A stretch of 64,000 bases of DNA from Polycladospora coralii (GCF_014773435.2 NZ_JACXAG020000011.1:1-64000), one strand, 5' to 3'. Positions 6,968 through 17,578 are shown, counted from the first letter of the stretch. The notes: generated from the letters alone by a model not told the origin. Numbers and translations are program-made.

Positions 6968-9566
6968 TGTTTCCCTCCTCAACAATATCTTCATATATGG
7001 ACATATCTTCGAAATATTGATTAGTTCCTTTTCGTGTACCAATAATGCGCAGTGATACGATTCCTTCTCCTTGAACAACAAACGAATTTGCACTCTTATC
7101 TGCCACAATAACGTCACCACGACTTGGGAAAACGTCATATTTACCATCAAGAGCCTTTGATAAGCGTTCATCAAGGGTAATCGTTACACCTTCAGGCTTT
7201 ATTTCCTGATCAAAAATAACATCTTCAATCAAGATTCGAGGTGAGTCGATTGGCGACATTCCCCAGTTCTTTCCGTCGAGTTCGATTGATCCCCCTGACT
7301 TGGTTCCGTTAGCATAGAAGGTGTGTTTTGCTTGTCCACCTGCATAGATAGCTACATTGCCATTGCTGGCCTGCAAAATGTAATTGCTATCGCTTTGTTG
7401 CCAACGCGCGACGTTCCGGTGAACATTGATTTTACATGTGTCGGGGCCAATTTGAAGCAAAGTTGGCTCGACATATAAGTGCGATCTATCTAGATTGAAA
7501 ATAGTATTATAGTTGCTTTCCCCCTCGATCAAATTAACTTTAAATGATCCTTCGACTCCTTGATCCTCGTAATCGCTTATATATACCTGTACTCCACTTA
7601 CATAGCTAGAAGGATTTGAATTCGGGAAAATCCCACGATGAATTCGAATGCCAGGCGCATCGAAGATCCCGCCTTGAGTATTTTCGCTTCGCGGTCTAGA
7701 ATCAGCGAAGATCTGCATGTCGACGTAATCATCCTTTGAATCTGAAACAGGCCCATAAAATTGAGATAGTTTTGATGCACGGTTTACCCGTAGTATAGGT
7801 TGTGATGTGTATTCTCCATTTCCATCAGATTTTGCGAAACCAAGATTTATAAAGTCTTTATACGTCACAACCCCTAAACCGCGATATGAGGAGTTGTTAC
7901 CCGTGTCACTCCCTGAAGATAACCACATTAACCCCACAGTTCCAGCTTCTGTATAACTAGGGTTTGGATCATACATACCGTGATCGTATATAGTCATTGA
8001 GTATGCGCCAACCGATAACGAATGCTTCCCATTATAGTATGTTTTGAACTGACCATCTTTAAGATAGATTGACCTATCTGTTCCAATCGACTGTATATTG
8101 ACCAGCTCTGCATTGAGTGTACCAGCATTGATTTCATTTGCATTGATACCCTTTCCTGTGATGGCTGTACGCCAATTAAACGAACCATCTGGCAAGGTGC
8201 TATCCGAAAGCAACATACCACCAGACGTAAGATATACAGCTTCGGTGGGATTATCGGATTCCTTGGCGTTTGGGATAAAAAGACCTGGATACTGTTGGGA
8301 ATCGCCCAAATATAAATGCGATGTTGCCGATATGACGCGCTTTTTAGCAAGGTCTAATTCACTTTGGAGCCAATCAACGACATCCCCAGTAGCTACCTTT
8401 TTATCAATTTTGCTTTCGAGTTGCCGAACAATATCGTCAAGCTCCCCGACTGCGTTTCCGAGTGTTACGCTTGTATTCTCTGTACGCAACAAGTCTTGTT
8501 CCAATTCAATCACACGAGCTTCCACCCTCACATCCCAAGCAAAATTGTTGTCGATGACTCGCACTGTGTCGCCTAGTCGGATTGCCTCATGCGTATATAG
8601 ATGTTCGAGATCCACGACGCTCATTTCATAGGTGATGCTGGGTTCATTCATCTGTTGCAGTTGCTTCCAAGTCTCATTCAGAAGCTCTTCGGGGTCTTCT
8701 ATTTCTTCGTTTACATAGACGCCATACCTGTGACGATAAGTACCGTCTGGGTTTCGATGCCCCCATCTAGTCATCGCTACAAAGTCTTCTACATACTCCT
8801 GTCCGGCTGGTTTTTCAGTAGGATCACGATCTAATTTACTCCACTCGACACCTTTAAACGTGATGCGCCGGCCGTAACCTCCGCTGTCGGTTTCTTCACC
8901 TTTCCCACGACCATAAAGCGCCGTCTTAACATTCTTCATGTCCACTGTGCGGGTGACGCTTGTTAGGTCTTTGCTGTACTTGAACCGCTTACCTGAGTCA
9001 GAACCTAGACGCTCAAATAGATCAACATAACGCCCTGTTATGGTGTTATCGTCCGCTATCGAGACACGGAAACGAACCTCGCCGCCCCAGTTTTCAATCA
9101 CCTTTTGAATACCAGACATAGCCGAATCGTAGTAAACGTTAGTGCTAGATGTTCCGAGATTGTCCACCGTGCCTACTTCCCATAATGAATTACCTAATAT
9201 GCGATCAAGCGCATCCTTAGCCGTAGTATTGTTGAGTCTCACATCCGTTATAAAGTCGTCATTTAACTCAGAAACAGCTAGTTCCTCGGTGTAAAACTCC
9301 CGAACTAGACCGTTGCTGTCGTGGGATTCCTCCTCCTCTGAGATCACAAAACAACGCGGTATATTGTCCATGTCATGCCACACAACACGATTCCCGTACT
9401 TAATCTGTTCGCTATCTGGGTGATCGGATGGAACAGAAAAAGTGAGCGATACCTCACCATTTATCTTCTCTTTCAGTATGACTGACAGCAACGGAATACT
9501 TTCCGGAGCATCGTTACCTATCGCCAGCTTAAGCGTGTCATGTTCAAAAATAAACAACGTGGTCAT
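6879..9566 (-). CDS. Tail-associated protein (Tal), prophage_tail family
   Basis: 895 aa. The first ~380 residues fit the Gram-positive phage tail/endopeptidase fold (FIFEHDTLKLAIGN, NRVVWHDMDN, YTHEAIRLGDTVRVID). A short coiled coil follows (DDIVRQLESKIDKK), then a long beta-rich region that probably forms the receptor-contacting tip. The start at 9566 overlaps the upstream stop as ATGA, with GGAGGG 10 nt upstream. Confidence 0.85.
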   Translation of the reverse strand: MTTLFIFEHDTLKLAIGNDAPESIPLLSVILKEKINGEVSLTFSVPSDHPDSEQIKYGNRVVWHDMDNIPRCFVISEEEESHDSNGLVREFYTEELAVSELNDDFITDVRLNNTTAKDALDRILGNSLWEVGTVDNLGTSSTNVYYDSAMSGIQKVIENWGGEVRFRVSIADDNTITGRYVDLFERLGSDSGKRFKYSKDLTSVTRTVDMKNVKTALYGRGKGEETDSGGYGRRITFKGVEWSKLDRDPTEKPAGQEYVEDFVAMTRWGHRNPDGTYRHRYGVYVNEEIEDPEELLNETWKQLQQMNEPSITYEMSVVDLEHLYTHEAIRLGDTVRVIDNNFAWDVRVEARVIELEQDLLRTENTSVTLGNAVGELDDIVRQLESKIDKKVATGDVVDWLQSELDLAKKRVISATSHLYLGDSQQYPGLFIPNAKESDNPTEAVYLTSGGMLLSDSTLPDGSFNWRTAITGKGINANEINAGTLNAELVNIQSIGTDRSIYLKDGQFKTYYNGKHSLSVGAYSMTIYDHGMYDPNPSYTEAGTVGLMWLSSGSDTGNNSSYRGLGVVTYKDFINLGFAKSDGNGEYTSQPILRVNRASKLSQFYGPVSDSKDDYVDMQIFADSRPRSENTQGGIFDAPGIRIHRGIFPNSNPSSYVSGVQVYISDYEDQGVEGSFKVNLIEGESNYNTIFNLDRSHLYVEPTLLQIGPDTCKINVHRNVARWQQSDSNYILQASNGNVAIYAGGQAKHTFYANGTKSGGSIELDGKNWGMSPIDSPRILIEDVIFDQEIKPEGVTITLDERLSKALDGKYDVFPSRGDVIVADKSANSFVVQGEGIVSLRIIGTRKGTNQYFEDMSIYEDIVEEGNNADTSRTKDQSNKSKANSASSGESTRDHD

Positions 9567-11983
9567 TTGAATCGTTCCCTCCATTCTGCTCTGATTTCTG
9601 CGACTCCGCTTGGATCAACCGTGAGCGTGTTGATCCCCTTTTGTAAGCTGAAAAAGTCGCTTGTGATTGACAATGAAGCCATCTCAACTCGACCATTGGT
9701 GATGATTTTGTTGGTGCTGCAATCAATTTCCAGTGTGTTGTCTTTTATAAATGGCTTGATTATATAGATAAACTTGCCTGACTGGACATGCAGCAGTTTA
9801 AAATAGCCACAGTCAGATGAAAAATTGACATAAAAAATAGGATACGCTTCTGCGGTACCCTCATAGGTGATGGTGCTATTGATATTGGGATGAATTTTGA
9901 CCGTTTGACTGTGCAATAGTGGTGTGTACGTGCCATCTGATAGCAAAACTTGTTTTGTGTAGAGTGACCGCCCCTGACCGCTCTGTCCCTCTATGTCCGG
10001 AATTGTACCTTCGTTTGATACCTTCTGCCATGCATCATTGCTTGGTGAATCGCCTGTATTCACGACTTGCGTGTAAACTTCGATGTTTAGCGAGTTATTC
10101 GGTGTTCCGTCCCAACCGAGAAAACTAGACCCGATTTCTTCTATTGTATCTAATTCGGTTGGATCTGATATGCGTTCACCTGTTGTATAGTAAGCAGTAT
10201 CTAAAGATATGGTGTAGTTTTGTATCTCTGGTGTGACTGTATTATCTGATGTCGATAGCTCAAATTTAACAGCCAGACTTGAACTTGATAGGTCTGTACT
10301 CGGTTCAATTTGGGGTATGCTGCCACCATTCGATATTTCTTCATATGCACCATCAGACAGCGAAACTAGAGCTTTAATATTCGTTCCATTTGGCTTCGTT
10401 TCGTTCCATGAAAGTATCGCTTGCTTAGCCTTCTGAACCTGTTGAATAGCTGCATCAGAGATAATATAGTTTCCCGAACTGTAATATGCAGCTGTTCCGC
10501 TCGTAATGGAAAAACTGACATCTGAGATTGTAGGTAAGTATGAAACATCGTAGGCTTTAAGTGTCATATACGCAACTACTTTCATATTGGAAAGATTGTC
10601 ACCATGGTTTAAATAGGGTAAGGAATCCCCATTTACAACTTCAACTAACTCTTTCCATTCACCATCTTTAAACACGCTTACTTCAACCATTGCAGAGCTA
10701 TCCCAACCATGTAAACCGCTAGGAGCAACTGAATTAAAACTGATAGATCCCGATTGATAAGTGTTTAAATTAGACAAATCAACCTCAAATTCTCTGTTTT
10801 GAATATAGGGAACTGACTTTTCAGCAGTATCTATTGCCCCTGATGACATGTAGAACTGTGAAACCTCCAAAACACCCTGACTAGATGTGTCTTTATCAAT
10901 AATGAACTGAATGCGTGGGCTTAAGCTAATTATTGCAGATTGATTCAATATTGTAGTGAGAACTCCGTTTGTATACACATTAGCTCTTGTGTCTGACTTA
11001 ACAACCACTCTGATGCGAGTCCAGCTATTTGCTTGAGCTAAAGTAACGTTAAAGTGGTATTGATACGGCCCACGTTGTTCGACCAGATATAAAGATGCTC
11101 GTGTCGTGTATCCGTTTTTCGGATTTGTTGGTGGTGTCAGTCTGTACAGAAACTCATAAGTATATGGGAAACTCATGTTAGGAACTTCTTTCACGAGGGC
11201 TGCACTTACACCAGCGCTTTGACACTTAGCACCGTTTGTAGTCTGAGTAAACGGTGTAGTCAGACGGGATTCCCAACCAGTATTAGACCAGTTACTCATG
11301 TTATCTGAAAAACTCCAACTTGGAAGACCAGACATGGCAAAATCCCCGCTTGGATCATTGATTGTTGTAGTACTTGGGGTGCTGGTGCTATCGAGTATAA
11401 GTTTGTTATTTAACGTTTTGGTTTGTGTATGCAATCCATTCCATGTGTTGACTGTATTCGTGTAATCCGTTCCAACCTTCTCCAACTCTAACCCCTTCGG
11501 CGTTGCTTTTAGCCCTGTGAGTGTACCCGTTTGCCATTCGGTTTGCTTGTCGGTTGTATGTTCGATACCTGAACCGTCAATCTGCTGCTGTTTGGTTTGA
11601 CCGAATGCGTGTGGATCAGGCAGTATGAAAGTCAGCGTGTTTTGCCCCATGCTGATTAATTGGTCTATGTCAGTATTTCCGCTTAGTCGGCCATAATAAA
11701 TCTTATCGGGTTCATCTGAAAAAATGAGTTGTTTTACTCGTTCACTATGCAGCCATGTAGCAATCTCTCGAACAATTTGACGTAAACTTTCAGGTGAACT
11801 AGCTGATATTGTTACATCGATATCAATTTGTCTTTCAGATTCTTCTATCCCAAAGTCATACGTACCAGATCGTCCAGGCACTTGAACAAGTTTATCTTTT
11901 ATAGAAGGTAAAATATCACGTTTGATATTGTTAACTAGAAAGTAGTTTGAGCTATCAATTCCGTCAAATTTGAATGTAATCAT
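9563..11983 (-). CDS. Distal tail protein (Dit) with long C-terminal extension
   Basis: 806 aa. The N-terminal ~150 aa match Dit (FKFDGIDSSNYFLVNNIKRD, VPGRSGTYDFG, FILPDPHAFG). The extra ~650 aa carry repeated beta-sandwich segments, including a laminin-G/carbohydrate-binding-like section about residues 215-385, so this is an evolved Dit that may bind surface sugars. Start ATG at 11983. Confidence 0.85.
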   Translation of the reverse strand: MITFKFDGIDSSNYFLVNNIKRDILPSIKDKLVQVPGRSGTYDFGIEESERQIDIDVTISASSPESLRQIVREIATWLHSERVKQLIFSDEPDKIYYGRLSGNTDIDQLISMGQNTLTFILPDPHAFGQTKQQQIDGSGIEHTTDKQTEWQTGTLTGLKATPKGLELEKVGTDYTNTVNTWNGLHTQTKTLNNKLILDSTSTPSTTTINDPSGDFAMSGLPSWSFSDNMSNWSNTGWESRLTTPFTQTTNGAKCQSAGVSAALVKEVPNMSFPYTYEFLYRLTPPTNPKNGYTTRASLYLVEQRGPYQYHFNVTLAQANSWTRIRVVVKSDTRANVYTNGVLTTILNQSAIISLSPRIQFIIDKDTSSQGVLEVSQFYMSSGAIDTAEKSVPYIQNREFEVDLSNLNTYQSGSISFNSVAPSGLHGWDSSAMVEVSVFKDGEWKELVEVVNGDSLPYLNHGDNLSNMKVVAYMTLKAYDVSYLPTISDVSFSITSGTAAYYSSGNYIISDAAIQQVQKAKQAILSWNETKPNGTNIKALVSLSDGAYEEISNGGSIPQIEPSTDLSSSSLAVKFELSTSDNTVTPEIQNYTISLDTAYYTTGERISDPTELDTIEEIGSSFLGWDGTPNNSLNIEVYTQVVNTGDSPSNDAWQKVSNEGTIPDIEGQSGQGRSLYTKQVLLSDGTYTPLLHSQTVKIHPNINSTITYEGTAEAYPIFYVNFSSDCGYFKLLHVQSGKFIYIIKPFIKDNTLEIDCSTNKIITNGRVEMASLSITSDFFSLQKGINTLTVDPSGVAEIRAEWRERFK

Positions 11984-11990
11984 GTCATGT

Positions 11991-14765
11991 TTACCCGCCT
12001 AACCCTTTAGATTCGCGTCGTCTGACTTTGTACATCTCTTTTGATATGAAAGGTTGTAACGCTTTCGCAAACTTCTTGATATCATCGTCAGACCGAATGG
12101 TTACGGGCCCGTTAATGTTGACTTGTATGACTTCACTATCGTTAGAGCGATTCACAGTTATTCTACGCGCAATAGCGTCGGCAAATGGTCCCATTCTAGG
12201 TCCAGACAATGGTACAACGGCTTCGGGACCTTTTTCACCTACACCAATCACACTAGGTCCTGCAAAAACCCCACCTTTTGCGTACCAGTTGACGTTGAAC
12301 CCTGTGGGATAGCTAATCGTTTTACCCAATATTGTTTTACTAGCCGTTCTTAAGCTAAATTTTGGCAACCTTGGCAGTGTTGGAGTGGGTATTTTCAACT
12401 TAAGTCTACTGAAAAAACCTTTGATCTCACCGATTTTCTTTTTCACCCAATCTTTTGCTGATGTAATGGGATTCATGATAGCATTTTTGACTGCGGTAAA
12501 TTTGCTCCTTGCCGATGACAGAATACCTTCGAACTTGGTAGTGGCATCATTTTTCATCGATGTAAACTTATCTTTGACCCATTGCCAGGACTCGGATACT
12601 TTGTTGGATATGGTGGTTTTGATACTATTCCAAGTCTCGTTGGTTTTGTTAAATGCTTTGACCCCAAAATCTATTAAGAATCCTAGTATTTTCCCAACGA
12701 AACTCGCTTTAAATAATCCTGTAACGATATCCCAGACACCTGAGCAGATACGCTTTATGTTCTCCCACATGCCTTTCCAATCACCAGTGAACAGATCGAC
12801 AAAGAAACCGATCACACCTGTTATAATTTTGAGAGCACCGCTAATCACGGATTTTATGAGTTCCCACGCAGTTTCAACAATGGAAGAAATCAACGGCCAT
12901 ACCCAGCGGAAAAGTTGAACTAGTATTAGTAAGGCTAACCCTATAGTTGCTCCTAAGAAGCTAGATAACCCTTCTACGATAGGTTTTAATCCTTCCCAAG
13001 TGTCATCCCACCATGTCTTTAAGTCAGAAAAGGTTGTTTTAATCCATTCGACAATATCCTTAACTAGTGGTAGAACTGTCGTTTTAATGTCGTTCCAAGC
13101 ACCTTCGAAAACTGGCCCAACTGTTTCCCAATTCTCTATTAACCAGTCAATCCCATCAACGATCAACAAGATTGCTGTAATGATAATCGCACCCCATGGA
13201 CCACCTAAAAAACGACCAAATACACCGAGTTTACTTAATAAGCCAGTTGCTCCTTTACCGCCTCCTTTGAAGAAGCCGAAAATGTCTTTTCCGAGGTTAA
13301 TTACTTTAGTTCCCAAACCACCGAAAATCTTGCCAAAATCAATTCCAAAACCTTGAAGTAGTAGCATCCCACCACCTAGACCAGCGAGGGTTTGCATCAA
13401 TCCTTGTGTGGAACCATCCAAGGAAGAGAATTTTTCCATGAGCCCACCTAGATGCTCGCGTATAAAGCCTTGGATGTGATGACCAGTAGTGTCGTATTGG
13501 GTGCCTAATGTACCGGTGGTGTCAGATACTTCTTGCGTAGCATCTTTAGTCTCAAGCCATTTAGGAATTGCTCTATCTAATGCCGCTTGATTATCTTCAG
13601 CAATAGAACGGAATAACCGAAACTGTGTATTTGCTTTCTTCTGAGGGTCTTTTATTGAATTAACGCCTTCTAATATCTTGTAAAATGCGTCTCGGCCGGC
13701 TTCTCCCCCACTTGCGAAGTCTTTTATGATTCGATCTGCTTCAGCTTTAGGGAACATCTCCCTGATTGCCTTTTGTGTATCCGTACCAGTAGTAGTTACT
13801 TCGGTACCCAGCTCCCGCACTGCATTAGCTAACACATCGGTGTTACGTGCACCTGCGTCCATACCACCATCTAGAATATTGAACATATCGGATGCATTTA
13901 ATCCAATACGCGAAAAATCCCCTGGGTACTCGTTTAAAGTATCGAGCAAATCGCCAGCATCACCAGTTCCTAGTTGAAAGGAACGCGCAATTAAATCTAA
14001 CTGTTGGGCTTCGGTTGCGCCTGGAAAGTTTGGTGACATGGTCCGTAATGCCTCAGTCATTTCTCTTGGTTCAGCTCTTAAGTCACGAAAGCGATCACGA
14101 ACCATGAAAATATCTTTGGCTAAATTTTCTAGGGTAGGACCGGTTTCGCCTGTAGCACGATTTAAGAGAGCTACCGTTTGTGTAGCTTCGCCGAGCGAAT
14201 CACCTAAATTATTTTTATATACATCAATTGCCACACCACGAAATTCTTCAGCTACATCTTTGGTTACTCCTAGTTCGGCTTGGAGTGCACCAACACTCGA
14301 TTCAACATCATTGAATGATTTTGACACACCACCTAATGCAGCACCACCACCTAATGCACCAAAGTCAATCCCATCTACTGCGCGTTCTACATTTCTTGCT
14401 TCATCAGCTATAGCTTGTAGTTCTCGTTCTGTCTTTGCGGATTGTTCCGCCGCTGCATCGCCCATATCGCGTAATGCTTTTTCTACTCGATTGACTGCAG
14501 CAACAACTGCGATTTCATCTACATCAATGTCTAAATCACAGTCTGGTAGACTCTTAAGTTGTCGTTCTATCCGCTCGACATCAGCAATTACATCAGCTAC
14601 ATCTGCATCTATATCAACATCAGGTAATGATTCGATTGCTTGATCTACATCACTTATAGAACGCTCTATTGATAGAAATGAACGCCTAGCATCGCCTGCA
14701 ATATCATCAAATACATGTGAAGCCTGATCAACTGCGGATATTATGATCTCAACTGCTCGTGCCAT
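11991..14765 (-). CDS. Tail tape measure protein
   Basis: 924 aa. It has an acidic coiled-coil N-terminus, a TP901-type core, several hydrophobic segments around 520-660 (e.g. WGAIIITAILLIVDGIDWLI) and a Gly-rich C-terminal segment. AAAGGGG precedes the ATG at 14765; the 27-codon upstream extension overlaps the chaperone frameshift product and is unlikely to be translated in this frame. At about 0.15 nm per residue it predicts a tail near 140 nm. Confidence 0.92.
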   Translation of the reverse strand: MARAVEIIISAVDQASHVFDDIAGDARRSFLSIERSISDVDQAIESLPDVDIDADVADVIADVERIERQLKSLPDCDLDIDVDEIAVVAAVNRVEKALRDMGDAAAEQSAKTERELQAIADEARNVERAVDGIDFGALGGGAALGGVSKSFNDVESSVGALQAELGVTKDVAEEFRGVAIDVYKNNLGDSLGEATQTVALLNRATGETGPTLENLAKDIFMVRDRFRDLRAEPREMTEALRTMSPNFPGATEAQQLDLIARSFQLGTGDAGDLLDTLNEYPGDFSRIGLNASDMFNILDGGMDAGARNTDVLANAVRELGTEVTTTGTDTQKAIREMFPKAEADRIIKDFASGGEAGRDAFYKILEGVNSIKDPQKKANTQFRLFRSIAEDNQAALDRAIPKWLETKDATQEVSDTTGTLGTQYDTTGHHIQGFIREHLGGLMEKFSSLDGSTQGLMQTLAGLGGGMLLLQGFGIDFGKIFGGLGTKVINLGKDIFGFFKGGGKGATGLLSKLGVFGRFLGGPWGAIIITAILLIVDGIDWLIENWETVGPVFEGAWNDIKTTVLPLVKDIVEWIKTTFSDLKTWWDDTWEGLKPIVEGLSSFLGATIGLALLILVQLFRWVWPLISSIVETAWELIKSVISGALKIITGVIGFFVDLFTGDWKGMWENIKRICSGVWDIVTGLFKASFVGKILGFLIDFGVKAFNKTNETWNSIKTTISNKVSESWQWVKDKFTSMKNDATTKFEGILSSARSKFTAVKNAIMNPITSAKDWVKKKIGEIKGFFSRLKLKIPTPTLPRLPKFSLRTASKTILGKTISYPTGFNVNWYAKGGVFAGPSVIGVGEKGPEAVVPLSGPRMGPFADAIARRITVNRSNDSEVIQVNINGPVTIRSDDDIKKFAKALQPFISKEMYKVRRRESKGLGG

Positions 14766-14769
14766 GCGT

Positions 14770-15340
14770 TCACCCCTTTCTTTTACTTCCTTTAAATGTT
14801 TTTTTGTGTTTTTCTTGTTCTTCGTTCCATTGAATAACCAACACATGACGCTGTATTGGTGTTAAATCAGATATATCAGTAGGTGACATATGCAATTTTG
14901 AGACTAAGATATAAAAAGTATGGGCTTCATTACTTTTTGCGAAAGGAATTTATGTCTTTACCATCCTTAGATGATGATGTGGATATTTCAAAGGCTCGTT
15001 CCCCAACTTGTTCAACCCACTCTGGCAACCACTTTTCATCAATTAAATCTCTGGTCCATGCTTTATCAATTGTTGCTAATGCCGAAGCTTCTAGCCATGC
15101 TATATATTTAGCCTCTGCCATTGATCCAGCATCTGTTTCCATGGATTCCCTAGATATTTTATTGCCAACTTTATCACCTCTGATTTTAATCGATGCGGTG
15201 GAAATGCGTTGTACTCTCGCTATTTCAGAACTTCTGAGTGGGCGAATAGAGACGTGATAAGACTCACCGTTACGTCCTTTTAACTCAACTTGTTCCTCAT
15301 ATTTGATTCCATCTAATAGATCTGGTGTTAATTCTTTCAT
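14770..15340 (-). CDS. Tail assembly chaperone, frameshifted long form
   Basis: The 136-aa chaperone frame ends CGC-AAA-AAG-TAA. Entering the +1 (equivalently -2) frame at that point opens 54 more codons reading SNEAHTFYILVSKL ... SPTDISDLTPIQR ... VLVIQWNEEQEKHKK, then stops 4 bp before the tape-measure ATG. This is the usual gpG/gpGT arrangement. The -1 frame stops after nine codons. Tandem expression in fixed ratio is family knowledge; the site itself is inferred. Confidence 0.65.
14930..15340 (-). CDS. Tail assembly chaperone, short form
   Basis: 136 aa (MKELTPDLLDGIKYEEQVEL...). It sits between the major tail and tape-measure genes, where tail chaperones always lie. GGAGAG precedes the ATG. 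It ends at an A5G slippery run. Confidence 0.8.
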   Translation of the reverse strand: MKELTPDLLDGIKYEEQVELKGRNGESYHVSIRPLRSSEIARVQRISTASIKIRGDKVGNKISRESMETDAGSMAEAKYIAWLEASALATIDKAWTRDLIDEKWLPEWVEQVGERAFEISTSSSKDGKDINSFRKK

Positions 15341-15354
15341 AATAAAATCTCTCC

Positions 15355-16299
15355 TTATGCGGCGGGTTCACCGTATTTTTCAACATCATTTGTGACACTA
15401 AATTCAATTGGTCCTGTACTATCACTTGCAACTAAACCGCGTACTGTAGCGGATTGTTCAATACGATCACGACCAGAAAGTGGCTGAGTCATCGTTGTAA
15501 ATACTGCACGCGGAACGATAATATCCATGTTCTCTCCTACGTTGATAGTGATAGGAAATTCCACAAGTGAACCTGATGTAGGGCCTGTAGCACTTCCCCA
15601 AAATCGCTCTAACTGTGTGGTTGAAAAGAAAGATAGTCCTAATTCCAACTCCACCATAAACGCGCCACGGAATGCCCGACGTGGGAATCGGCTACCAATC
15701 GTCATACCAGCCTCATTGTCTGCTCCGGTCTCTAGCTTTAAAGAAAAGCTTTCGATATAAGCAGACTCGTCCACACCATTGATCATGGCATTCACTTGAT
15801 GGGGCGCGTAGATTTCGCCACCTGTCCAATTAGGAATCGCAATCGAAGCTTTCTCATCTCCTCCAGCTTGCATCTCCACGGTTCCCAATAGGAACGCATC
15901 GTCCAATTCCATTTCAATAGAAGAAACAACGCACCCAGGAAAAACATGTTCAAAGACGTCTTTCCCTACACGAGATGTAAAACTAGGCATTAATGCGCTT
16001 GTGTGTGGGAAGAAACGGTGTGTATATGATGGGCTGTTTCCAGTCACCTCATATCCTCCCATTGCAAATTTAAAGAACCACGGGAATACTTTGAGGTCTA
16101 CAGGAGTTGTTACAGACCCTTCTGAACGATAGGGACCAGGTGCAACAATTCGATCTAAGCGAGATACCCCCTCATAGATCAAGGCTTGATCACCAGTAGG
16201 ATCAAGTTCTGCACTTTCAGGGTCAATGGTTTCGGTTGCTGGAACTGCAGTTGCAAATGTGGACTCTTCACCAAAACTAAAATATCTTGTCACTGCCAT
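15355..16299 (-). CDS. Major tail (tube) protein
   Basis: 314 aa. The start at 16299 (MAVTRYFSFGEESTFATA) has AGGAAG upstream; the longer frame start has none. Features typical of tube proteins are present: an N-terminal small-residue stretch, beta-rich core and a polymer-forming fold. It lies just upstream of the chaperone pair. Confidence 0.82.
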   Translation of the reverse strand: MAVTRYFSFGEESTFATAVPATETIDPESAELDPTGDQALIYEGVSRLDRIVAPGPYRSEGSVTTPVDLKVFPWFFKFAMGGYEVTGNSPSYTHRFFPHTSALMPSFTSRVGKDVFEHVFPGCVVSSIEMELDDAFLLGTVEMQAGGDEKASIAIPNWTGGEIYAPHQVNAMINGVDESAYIESFSLKLETGADNEAGMTIGSRFPRRAFRGAFMVELELGLSFFSTTQLERFWGSATGPTSGSLVEFPITINVGENMDIIVPRAVFTTMTQPLSGRDRIEQSATVRGLVASDSTGPIEFSVTNDVEKYGEPAA

Positions 16300-16303
16300 G
16301 TGG

Positions 16304-16768
16304 TCACTTCCTTTCTCTTCTTTGAATGCGAAAAGCGAACTCACAAGATGCCCAATACACCTTGGAATTCGCTTCAGCTTCATATGATGGATCTATGTTA
16401 ATCGGTCGTACATCAAGCACCTTTCCGCTTAAGGTTCGATCTGATAACAGGACATCGTACACTTTTGCAGTTAGGTCTTCCGCCTGTTCTTTTCCATCTT
16501 CGGGATTATTGACCGAGTATGCCATTGTAACAAACGTAAATGTAAAGTCATGTAGTTCTGTATGACCACCTCTTAGATCGGGTTGATGTGGTACAGGTAA
16601 TACCCACAGTAAAGGCATACTGCTCGTTTTACCAATGTTTACGCGGTCTCCATATACCACAGTTTGGATATTCTTTAAACCGTCGGTACTTTTGAGTTTT
16701 GCAAGTAACTCGGTTTTGATCTCCTTACGTATATCCGCTAGGTTTCGGCTATCTGGTGTATAGCTCAT
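16304..16768 (-). CDS. Tail terminator/completion protein
   Basis: 154 aa (LADIRKEIKTELLAKLKS...GDRVNIGKTSSMPLLWVLP). Size, fold pattern and place before the tube gene match tail terminator (gpU-like) proteins. Start overlaps the preceding stop as ATGA. Confidence 0.65.
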   Translation of the reverse strand: MSYTPDSRNLADIRKEIKTELLAKLKSTDGLKNIQTVVYGDRVNIGKTSSMPLLWVLPVPHQPDLRGGHTELHDFTFTFVTMAYSVNNPEDGKEQAEDLTAKVYDVLLSDRTLSGKVLDVRPINIDPSYEAEANSKVYWASCEFAFRIQRRERK

Positions 16769-17196
16769 AACAATCCCACATCCTCAAATGCCATTTCTAC
16801 AAACTCTTTACGTCGGTCTTCCGTTTGATCGATGGACTTCTCAATATACTTCTTGCCCTGCACACCCTTTACACTCTTAGCGAAAACCATTTTACCGTTC
16901 CATTCAAATGCAAGCACCTTTGCCCTTACTGGTGTAATCTCACGACGTTTGGGGCCATATATGCCTGTTCCATCATTTTGAAATCGCGCATAGGTTACGT
17001 TGGTATAGATAAGATGTTTGTGTGTACCACTTCCACGTAATTGCCATGAACCAGCAAGACGGCCATGATCGGTAGGAGAGTTTTCGCGAACGTTTCCCCA
17101 TAGCTCCGTTGCGGTATACTCACTGGCTTTCTGTGTCGCTTTAGCAGTAAGCCTTGCCATTTCTTGAATGAGATTGAGTGTGCTAGTTGCTGGCAT
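16765..17196 (-). CDS. HK97 gp10-like head-tail joining protein
   Basis: 143 aa with the gp10 signature region NVRENSPTDHGRLAGSWQ and VTYARFQNDGTG. Overlaps both neighbours by a few bases. It joins the head connector to the tail. Confidence 0.75.
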   Translation of the reverse strand: MPATSTLNLIQEMARLTAKATQKASEYTATELWGNVRENSPTDHGRLAGSWQLRGSGTHKHLIYTNVTYARFQNDGTGIYGPKRREITPVRAKVLAFEWNGKMVFAKSVKGVQGKKYIEKSIDQTEDRRKEFVEMAFEDVGLL

Positions 17197-17578
17197 TCTC
17201 CCACTCCTCTCCAGAATGGAATAGGTTGATTGTTCGTTTCACGTAAGGCTTAAGCTCTTGATCCAGTGATTTTACGACCTCGGAAGCATCCAGCATTTTA
17301 ATAGTGAATTCATTAACCTGTACAATGCTTGATGTTCGATTTTGCATGGCATAGGTAACCAGTTTGGCTATTGTACGTAAGGCTACCGCTTCAATTCCTT
17401 TGTATCGACTGTCATCAATTGGTATCACTTCACCTAAACGCGTGTTAATCTCAACACCAATATGCGTGATCCATTCGTTTAAAATAGCGTCAAGTTCTAT
17501 ATCCGACATATCGTCCGATAGCCTATCAGTTGTGAGCCCTGTAAGCTGTTTGATCTGATCGGGTGAGCCGTACATCAT
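17183..17578 (-). CDS. Head-tail connector (gp6/gp15-like adaptor)
   Basis: 131 aa, all-helical (PDQIKQLTGLTTDRLSD, LDAILNEWITHIGVEINTRLG). Its place after the capsid fits the adaptor ring on the portal. Two ATGs at the start; AGGCGG favours the second (17575), a one-codon difference. Confidence 0.7.
   Translation of the reverse strand: MMYGSPDQIKQLTGLTTDRLSDDMSDIELDAILNEWITHIGVEINTRLGEVIPIDDSRYKGIEAVALRTIAKLVTYAMQNRTSSIVQVNEFTIKMLDASEVVKSLDQELKPYVKRTINLFHSGEEWENASN

Noticed and set aside
14930..14934. Canonical -1 frameshift at the chaperone slip site
   Set aside because: The -1 frame stops after nine codons with no protein-like sequence; the +1/-2 frame is long and conserved-looking.
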